From Lampris incognitus (taxonomy: Eukaryota; Chordata; Actinopteri; Lampriformes; Lampridae), in assembly GCF_029633865.1 (NCBI RefSeq), contig NC_079223.1:7904190-7968189 (forward strand): a stretch of 64,000 nt of DNA, given 5' to 3'. Every line of letters begins with the position of its first letter. Position 1 is the stretch's first letter. Both the position numbers and the translations under genes were made by a program. Below the pieces are notes generated by a model that saw only the letters and a list, made by a program, of their open reading frames with translations, did no database searches and was not told where the DNA came from. Shown here in pieces: positions 57,901 to 64,000 of the stretch.

Positions 57901-60900
57901 TTCTGTGAACAGGGTAAAGTACAGCTTCAGCGTCTAGTCTATTTTCTCTGCGTACATGTATGGCCTTCACAAAAATACACTGGGGAAATGCAGCAAGTGC
58001 ATTTCCCCAATGCATTTTTGTGTGAGCGGTCAAAATGACCACGCGTAACTTGCGTGTCATGGTTCGCGTCATGTCAGTATGACGTATGGCGTGTGTTGTT
58101 CGCGTCATTTCCTTCGCAGTTCCTTTTTTTTTACGTTTCACGTTTTACAGGCCTTGTTATGGTTGTTAGATTAGCAATATGTGTTTTCCGTTTTGTTTTT
58201 CAGGAATTTCCAACATGTCTGGGTACAGCCGCCATTACAGATGCACCATGACTGCCACCAAGGCGTTGCACTATTTACAGGCGTTGGACAGCGGCGATTT
58301 TAAATTGTAAATAGTATTGTAACGATCACGGACTCGCTAGCCCGTTGTCTAATGAGTCAGATCCTGTAGTCAACTGGTTAGCGCAGTTGCCCGTGGTGCG
58401 GGCAACCCGGGTTCGCATCCCGGCTGCGGCGAATTCACAGCAGCCCTCTGAATTCTCTACAGTATTGAAATTGTTAAAATGTTAATTTTGATGTCAGTCG
58501 TTTCTTAACAGACATACTAACATATGCAATGCATTAATATCTCAATCGGGTATTTATCTTGACAGAATATAGAGTTTAAAAACAGGCAGTCATTTTGACC
58601 GCCCATGGTCGTTTTAGGTTGGAGTGAAATTTCGGGCATTCTAGTGTTAATAACACACGATCTCGCGAAACAGGGAGCGTTTCGAACCATGAGGACCGTA
58701 TCGAACAATTTGGAATTCCATCCAGTATCGTCCCACCCCTAATAAGTATGTGTGCGTCATATCTTAGACCCATATAGACCCATACTGTTCCATCTAGCCA
58801 TCTATACTTGTGTCTTCTTGTGGCTATTGTCTGCATATTACCTTTATAATCATCAATGTAAAATTTAGTTAACACCAAAATGAGAATAAATGTCCGATGT
58901 CCTAAAAAGCATCACTTTCTCAAATGAAAAATTTTTTTTTCCACCAAATTGTCTAAATGAAATTAGATGTTTAGTCATTCGAGGTCATTACACAGAGAGA
59001 CCCAGATGCGCCGCATCTGGTATGAACAACAAGCTTCTCCGTTCCCCACATAAAATCCGTCCTGCGGCTGTTATACATGCTGTGTAAATCCGGCCTAAGA
59101 GCGCTTGTTGATCCAAGCCCTGTACCTCCCATCTGCAGCTAGGGTGTGGATTGAATTTGTCATGGCACATGATCTCTGCCATCTTACCATAAGTTATGGA
59201 GCTCTTCCCCTACTCCTGGCACTCTGGCATCAAAGACAAGTAGCAGGAGAGCATTGAAGTGTGTTCTCGTCCTCGCTTTCAAACATACACAAGTACCTTG
59301 GCAAGATCGAGCTGCTGGGAATTTGAAGGACACCCAGTTCGTTTCGCTGAGGATTAAGTATCCAACACGTTGTGGCATTCGCCAACTGGGAGAGAGAGCT
59401 TGTATTCCCTCTTCACCTCCTTGAAGAGAAAAACATTTACATCATCAGCGTATAATTGTGATGAAGGCTTAGGTGAAGACATGGGCTTTGTTTTTCATCA
59501 AAGGTAGGAGAAACTGCTGAATTTACTGCTATCATAAACCACCAAATTTCAAACATGAAGTCCATTTAGTTTATTTTGGTGAGCTTACAAGTTCCCTGTA
59601 GCTGCCGTGGCCAACTTCATCCCTGTACAGCAGTAAAAATCCAATTTTATCAACAAAAATATAAAAGAATATGTAGAATACTTAGCTGAATAATGCAGGT
59701 ATGTTCTTCTTGTTATGTATGTATTGATTTGTGAATTTATATTGTTTTTGAGAGTTTTGTCAGCCATTTTTTTCCCTGCTGGTGCTGCCAGGTCAGAACT
59801 TCACTTCCTTCCGTTCCTCGGTTTACCTGCAGTGTTTGGAGGAGCCAGGCTTGCCTTGCATGGGGCCGTGTGTACAGTGCATTTTAAACGGTTCCAAACT
59901 CAATATTTTTGGTAACATGAGCGCAGTGTGTGTCCCCCCCCCCCCTGAAAGAATGAGTTTTTGTTGAATGCGGCATTGCGACCCTTTTCTTAAAAGTCTG
60001 TTTCTGCCCCCAGAATCCTCTTGGATGGAGCCGTTACTTTGACTAGCTCCATATGGAATGCAGGAAGAACTCCAGTATACGCTGGCTCAGGCACACAGTG
60101 AAATAATTTGTGGTTTGTTTTTTCTTACAGACCATAAGCAGAAGTATGGGGAAGAGCACGGCTCATGCCAAGCGGGGATAGCGGGCGTTTTTACGGAGGT
60201 CAGTAGCAGTGCATGTACGTCTTATAAATCTATGCGATAACCCCCGTTTCTGTCTGTGCGGCGATACCGTTGGTCGCCCGCTGTTTTTGCAGAGTCTGTT
60301 TTGTTTTCTGGCTGCTATCAGAGCCCCTCGACATTAGCTTCAGCCAGGGATCAGCCGGTCCGCTGTTTGCCAAACCTAGCAGTTAAATCACTCCTTTAAA
60401 TACTTCGCTAACAGCTGATGGCTTGCTCTCAAAAAATCAAACTAACAGACAATGGCTTTGATGAGGGATTTTGCTATGATTTGCTCATTTACTCGGTTTA
60501 CAGATGGATTAGAAGAAACAGCCCAACCTCTCTTGAGTCCACAAGCACATTTTCCATCCTTTTTATTATGTTGGAGTATCACCATTTTGAGAAAATGTTT
60601 ACCTCTGATGAGACATGAGAGTTTAAGGGATTATGCGAACTTTTTATTTCACCTTTTAATATGTGAAACATCGCCCGACTTTTAAAGATGTTAGAAGTTC
60701 TGCGGGGTCAGAATCTAGGGCATGCATAGGGGTATTTATCAAAGCGTCAGTGATTCAGTTTTTCCACAGATGAATAGGAAGGGCTGCGGTTATCTAACGT
60801 GACCTCTCTGGACTGGTTCCACCAGAGATGTTAAAGGAAGTCTAAATTTCCTTCCCTCTATAGATATCAAGCACAAATCTGTCGTCTCGGATCAACACAG

Positions 60901-63863
60901 TACCTTTCTTTGCCCCTCGCACTTAGATATTGACCTACAAGTCAAAATGTTATTTTATTTAAATAACATTTAAATAGAATTATATATTTCTGTGCATCAC
61001 AATGAAGTATGGACTACCCACACCCATAACTGTATAAAGAGGTTCTAGTCAGAACGTCAGATTGACTGACATTTTTATATACCTGAGTGAAAGATGACAC
61101 GAAAAATGAACACGAGGAAACTGTTTGAAAAAAGTGTCCTTGACAGGTCTCGGGCATTTTGTTTTCTGAATAGCAGTCACACACTGTTATGTTGTGTAGT
61201 AAGGGGACCAGTTATGTGTAAAGTGGGACTGAAATTGCAACACAAGTATTTTGTGACACCGTGTATTACTTTAATTGTTATGCATTTTGTACCGCCTTTC
61301 TACTGAAGAAAAAAATACGAGCATACTAGGCAGAATTTAGTTTTTACTTTTTTTCTGTTTTTAAAAGAGCTCCCCCTAGTTCATTTTCTTTCAGCCGATA
61401 TTGTATCATTTTTTATTCTGATACTCATGATGTCATCAGACACACTCATTTACATACAGCCAATCAGATCAAATCATCAAACTATGAAACTCCACCCACC
61501 TTTACCCTCAACCCTTGCTTGTACTTGTCACTCAAAGGTCTGCTCATGAATATTAATGAGCAGTAGACCACTCACGGTTATTAAGACAACTGAGAAGCTA
61601 TGGATACAGGATTAGGAAAGACATACTATCATTTATGAATAAAAAGGTCTTGCTAAGTGTTTCATTATGCCGTTATTAAAGTTAAATCTGCTGAGTTGAT
61701 TTCAGTCCAACATTAAATAAGGAAATATGCTGTGATGAGGCAGCGCTGGAACTTTATCCTACCTTTCAGTAGAACCAGTGAGGATGGAGAGGTCCTCACA
61801 TTGCCATGCTTTCTCTCTGCCCTCGCAGACCTCTAAACGTAACGTCATCAGAAGGTTTCTTCCAGGACAGGCCTGAGGTGAAATATTTGTCACTAGAGAT
61901 ACACACAACACTCTGATTACATTAGCCGCACATGACTAAGCAGACCCACTAACACACTCAAATATAAGCAATACACATAGACAAAAGAGCAATGCCAGCG
62001 GAGGAGGTTTTTTTTCCCCCAGACAATTAGATCCTTAAATGTAGCCAGGTCACATGATCCACATCCAAATCAGGTTTTCTGACGTGTTCGAGGACAGTGT
62101 CAGCGAGCATTTTTGAAGGTTTTGCCTTGGGGTTATGTGAATGCTTAACGTAGCCTGCAGGCTTTGGGCAGTGTTTGGACTGAGGATTTGAACTGAACAC
62201 CTGATAACACTGCAGTGGTAGTATTCTCCATGTTATACGGTTATCTGTCTCTGCAGAGTATCCGCACTTGCACTAACAGCGGAAATAGATCACACATCCT
62301 GTTAGAATGGTTCGAGTTCAGCACATGAAAAAAGAAGATAAAAGAAAATCCCAGAGAACGGTTTGCAGGTGAGGTCAGAAGATCTATGGGATATGTGAGA
62401 GGGCATTTAAAGTAATGTGAAATGGGGCGTCCGGGTGGTGTAGTGGTCTATTCCATTGCCTACGAGCACGGGGATCGCCGGTTTGAATCCCCGTGTTACC
62501 TCCGGCTTGGTCGGGTGTCCCTGCAGACACAATTAGCCATGTCTGTGGGTGAGAAGCCGGATGTGGGTATGTGTCCTGGTCGCTGCACTAGCGTCAGTCG
62601 GGGCGCCTGTTCAGGGGGGAGGGGGAACTGGGGGGGAATAGCGTGATCCTCCCATGTGCTACGTCCCCCTGCCGAAACTCCTCACTGTCAAGTGAAAAGA
62701 AGCGGCTGGCAACTCCACATGTATCGGAGGAGATGTGGTAGTCTGCAGCCCTCCCCGGATCAGCAGAGGGGGTGGAACAGGAGAGTGGGGTAATTGGCCA
62801 AGTACAATTGGGGAGAACAAGAGGGGGGGGGGGGGCCAAAAAAAAGGAATATGAAATGGTCAACCCCCATGTCAGTAGTCATTGATAGTCACTGTTATGA
62901 AGAAGGCTTTTTTTGCTTGTTGAAGAAATGGGCTTTGGTTTGACTGAACACTACGTCCGGCCAGCTGGATTCCGAAACAACCCCAAAACCGATGAGAAAA
63001 GCCTCAGTGCATCTTCTCCTCACAAATTCTCTTAAGAGAAAGTAAGGCTTTCAAAAGGAAGCGGCCAAGAGATGGGAACATTGTTAAACCCGGTCCCAGT
63101 GTGAGGTGCTGTTAATGAGCCCGGTGCTTTGCAGATGTGTGTCCCACAACAGAGGGCCGCTCAGGAAGCCCCGCGTGGTCTTGCTGAGTTGGCTTGTTTG
63201 CTTCAAGGATGCTCAGAGAACACCCAGCAGTCAGTTACTGGGATAACGAGATTAACTGCACAGTACGGCCCATCATCTCCGCTGATTAAACTGGTTGTCG
63301 TATGTGATGGCTGTGATGAAAAGTGATAATACAGATTCGAGGATTTTTTTTTTTAATGTATAGTTGATCCGACACTTAATATGAAGCAGTCTGTAGTCTG
63401 CTTTTCCAGTTCCCTAGATATCATACGATGGACTTCCATGCGCTCCCAACAAAGAAGCTGTGAACAAAACAATTTACAGCCATGACTGTCGTTAGGTTTT
63501 CAAGTTCCCCCGAACATCAGAGGAGGCGTCTACATCTGGCATCTAGTCTGGTACTGTGGTTAAGGGCTGATAGCACATCGCAGTCTGCGGCCATTGGTTA
63601 ACCAGAACTTCACCCAGTTTCTTTTTTTCTTTCTCCTCTCTCCTCCTCCTCCTCCTCCTCAACAGGCTTCTGGGGGTGCAGAAAAATTTGCAAATCTGAA
63701 CGAAGGGTTCTTTTTTTTTTCTTTTTTTTTTAGGAGCTGGTGGTGATGGGAGCTCCAGGGTCATACTACTGGACGGGGACTATCAAAGTGTACAACCTGA
63801 CCTCCACGTCCTTCTACAGCCCAAACAAAGAGGAGGTAGACTCCCACAGATACAGCTACATTG
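51773..63863 (+). CDS. ITGA9: Integrin alpha-9, N-terminal exons (partial, continues beyond window)
   Basis: Alpha subunit of the alpha9-beta1 adhesion receptor, which binds tenascin-C, VCAM-1, osteopontin and others at the cell surface. Exons: 51773-51963, 52561-52688, 54668-54774, 57611-57734, 60131-60198, 63734-63863; all phases join, giving the first 249 residues of about 1,030. A signal peptide ends near AYS|YNVDLEQ. Then the beta-propeller: FRGPDSSFFGYSVLEHYHDN, ILVGAPRA, CRVHSNPERRCTEMDLGRG, SCGKTCQGDRNDEWMGVSLA, YGEEHGSCQAGIAGVFTE and ELVVMGAPGSYYWTGTIKVY, all close to human ITGA9. The second in-frame ATG (51785) has the stronger Kozak context, so the start may be four codons later. 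The remaining exons lie to the right. Confidence 0.95.
51964..52560 (+). other. ITGA9 intron 1, with repeated block
   Basis: The intron carries two direct copies of 'ggtggcagctgccacctctg ... cttgccacccctgttgccac' (52137 and 52346); the second is part of a palindromic element listed separately. Confidence 0.6.
52315..52423. mobile_element. Small palindromic MITE-like element
   Basis: Starts CAGGCGCGGATCTGC and ends GATCCACCACTG. Interior inverted repeats of 21 bp around GGGGTGGCAACAGGGGTGGC are perfect. No clear target duplication is seen, so the ends are approximate. Confidence 0.5.
52561..52688 (+). CDS. ITGA9: ITGA9 exon 2
   Basis: ILVGAPRANSTYSSSAHSPG then ALFKCRVHSNPERRCTEMDL and GRG across the splice. 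Acceptor TCTGCAG, donor CGAG|GTCAGC. Confidence 0.95.
53907..54150. repeat. Common teleost interspersed repeat fragment
   Basis: The phrases 'acattacagtcatttagccg' and 'aagcgacttacaataagtgc' are typical of a very abundant fish repeat. The class is not resolved here, and no ends or target duplications are visible. Confidence 0.55.
54148..54212. other. Near-perfect 65-nt hairpin
   Basis: GGCAATCTCACCCC at 54154-54167 pairs with GGGGTGAGATTGCC at 54187-54200. The stem continues inward with one mismatch to a 5-nt loop, and outward, after a bulge, through AGAGGT/GCCTCT. It could be a decayed MITE or a small-RNA precursor; no evidence of transcription. Confidence 0.6.
54668..54774 (+). CDS. ITGA9: ITGA9 exon 3
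   Basis: NKPRESCGKTCQGDRNDEWM then GVSLARQDKANGKIL. Acceptor CTCACAG, donor TTG|GTGGGT, phase 0. Confidence 0.95.
54775..57610 (+). other. ITGA9 intron 3
   Basis: 2.8 kb. An L2/RTE-like tail lies at 57070-57318. An open frame at 56001-56513 has no similarity I recognise. The rest is blank. Confidence 0.55.
57070..57318 (+). mobile_element. L2/RTE-type LINE tail fragment
   Basis: Shares 'gacacggggagaacatgcga', 'tttgaacccaggaccttctt' and the terminal 'ctgggccaccatgccgccc' with the copy at 7508-7945. Non-coding, 5'-truncated. Confidence 0.7.
57611..57734 (+). CDS. ITGA9: ITGA9 exon 4
   Basis: ACAHRWKNVYYDSEHILPHG then YCSIIPATLQGRTRPLIPCY and E. Acceptor CCTGCAG, donor GAAG|GTATAG, phase 1. 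Nearly collinear with the human segment. Confidence 0.95.
58019..58650 (+). mobile_element. piggyBac-like non-autonomous element, copy 3
   Basis: The right end is followed by TTAA (58647-58650). Blocks shared with copy 2 include 'cgcgtcatttccttcgcag' and 'gaatatagagtttaaaaaca'. Its transposase-like start reads MSGYSRHYRCTMTATKALHY then LQALDSGDFKL and a stop, preceded by a TTTTTCAG acceptor-like site. It is interrupted at 58319 by a solo LTR. The left end is not well defined. Confidence 0.65.
58315..58465 (+). mobile_element. Solo LTR of the TRIM-like family, intact tRNA-like arm
   Basis: 143 bp from TGTAACGATC (58319) to TCTCTACA (58461), flanked by exact GTAT repeats (58315-58318, 58462-58465). 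The interior includes CTGTAGTCAACTGGTTAGCG (D-arm/A-box region), a possible anticodon arm TTGCCC-GTGGTGC-GGGCAA with a 7-nt loop, and a perfect T-arm CCGGGTTCGCATCCCGG. No PBS follows, so it is a solo LTR or a SINE-like unit. Confidence 0.75.
60131..60198 (+). CDS. ITGA9: ITGA9 exon 5
   Basis: DHKQKYGEEHGSCQAGIAGV then FTE. Acceptor CTTACAG, donor GAG|GTCAGT. KYGEEHGSCQAGIAG is identical to human. Confidence 0.95.
60199..63733 (+). other. ITGA9 intron 5
   Basis: 3.5 kb. A SINE lies at 62426-62847 and a short palindrome at 61537-61569. A pyrimidine-rich (CTC)n tract at about 63627-63660 precedes the exon 6 acceptor. Nothing else is recognised. Confidence 0.55.
62414..62859 (+). mobile_element. 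tRNA-derived SINE, copy D, with target duplication
   Basis: Body 62426-62847, head ggcgtccgggtggtgtagtg with B box GGTTTGAATCC, and a tail of G and A runs. Flanks aatgtgaaatgg (62414-62425) and aatatgaaatgg (62848-62859) differ at one base. Confidence 0.88.
63734..63863 (+). CDS. ITGA9: ITGA9 exon 6
   Basis: ELVVMGAPGSYYWTGTIKVY then NLTSTSFYSPNKEEVDSHRY and SYI. It carries a GAP motif of the next propeller blade and a potential N-glycosylation site (NLT). Acceptor TTTTTTTAG, donor ATTG|GTAAGA, phase 1. Confidence 0.95.
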
Positions 63864-63927
63864 GTAAGAACCACTGGTCAACAGCGACTGCATTAGTGCT
63901 GCTTTTTGCTCAAATAAGAATGAATAA

Positions 63928-64000
63928 GGTGTCCGGGTGGCGTAGCAGTTTATTCCGTTGCCTACCAGCACGGGGATCGCCGGTTCGAATCCCCCCTGTT
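63928..64000 (+). mobile_element. tRNA-derived SINE, copy E, cut by window end
   Basis: The head ggtgtccgggtggcgtagca through B box GGTTCGAATCC is visible. The body lies beyond the window. It sits in ITGA9 intron 6. Confidence 0.8.

Larger units (their letters stand above)
57735..60130 (+). other. ITGA9 intron 4
   Basis: 2.4 kb; about 630 bp is a piggyBac-like element containing a solo LTR (58019-58650). No other element is recognised. Confidence 0.55.

Overview
This is vertebrate nuclear DNA, almost certainly from a percomorph-type teleost fish. The evidence is large intron-containing genes with canonical GT-AG splice sites, a dense load of fish-type interspersed repeats (CR1/Rex1-like LINEs, tRNA-derived SINEs, hAT and piggyBac-like miniature elements) and long microsatellites. 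Two protein-coding genes are present, both on the + strand. GOLGA4 (golgin-245/p230) is complete, running from a start at 22934 to a stop at 48166 over about 24 coding exons and encoding about 2,112 residues. ITGA9 (integrin alpha-9) starts at 51773; its first six coding exons are seen and the gene runs off the right edge. As I recall, GOLGA4 and ITGA9 are also neighbours in the human genome, so the window looks like a conserved synteny block. Layout: 1-22.7 kb is a gene-free repeat field. It holds a LINE with degenerate reverse transcriptase (2.3-5.25 kb), a second LINE fragment split by a piggyBac-like miniature element (6.16-7.37 kb), a hAT-like element with amplified ends (8.84-9.46 kb), a LINE endonuclease fragment (11.2-12.3 kb), a 1.1-kb TCTA/TCTG microsatellite (13.0-14.1 kb), two SINEs (15.3-16.7 kb), a cluster of very short LTR-like elements (17.3-18.7 kb), and a LINE remnant split by two hAT fold-back elements (21.3-22.3 kb). 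GOLGA4 with its CpG-rich promoter follows (22.7-48.8 kb), then a 3-kb intergenic gap with a SINE, a solo LTR-like copy, a hAT element and a CCAAT/GC-box cluster, then ITGA9. The most unusual item is the family of miniature LTR-like elements at 17.3-18.7 kb, with dispersed single-LTR copies at 49.97-50.10 and 58.32-58.46 kb. Each terminal repeat is about 140-158 bp, begins TGTAACG and ends in CTACA or a close variant. An 18-nt primer-binding-site match to a leucine tRNA 3' end follows it, then a roughly 100-bp interior ending in a polypurine tract. The terminal repeat itself contains a tRNA-like segment with A- and B-box matches and a perfect T-arm. That is the architecture of a TRIM (terminal-repeat retrotransposon in miniature) carrying a pol III-type promoter in its LTR. 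The two genes are functionally unrelated: GOLGA4 encodes a trans-Golgi tethering coiled-coil protein and ITGA9 a cell-surface adhesion receptor subunit. All exon calls come from reading splice sites and from remembered homologue sequence, not from alignment software.
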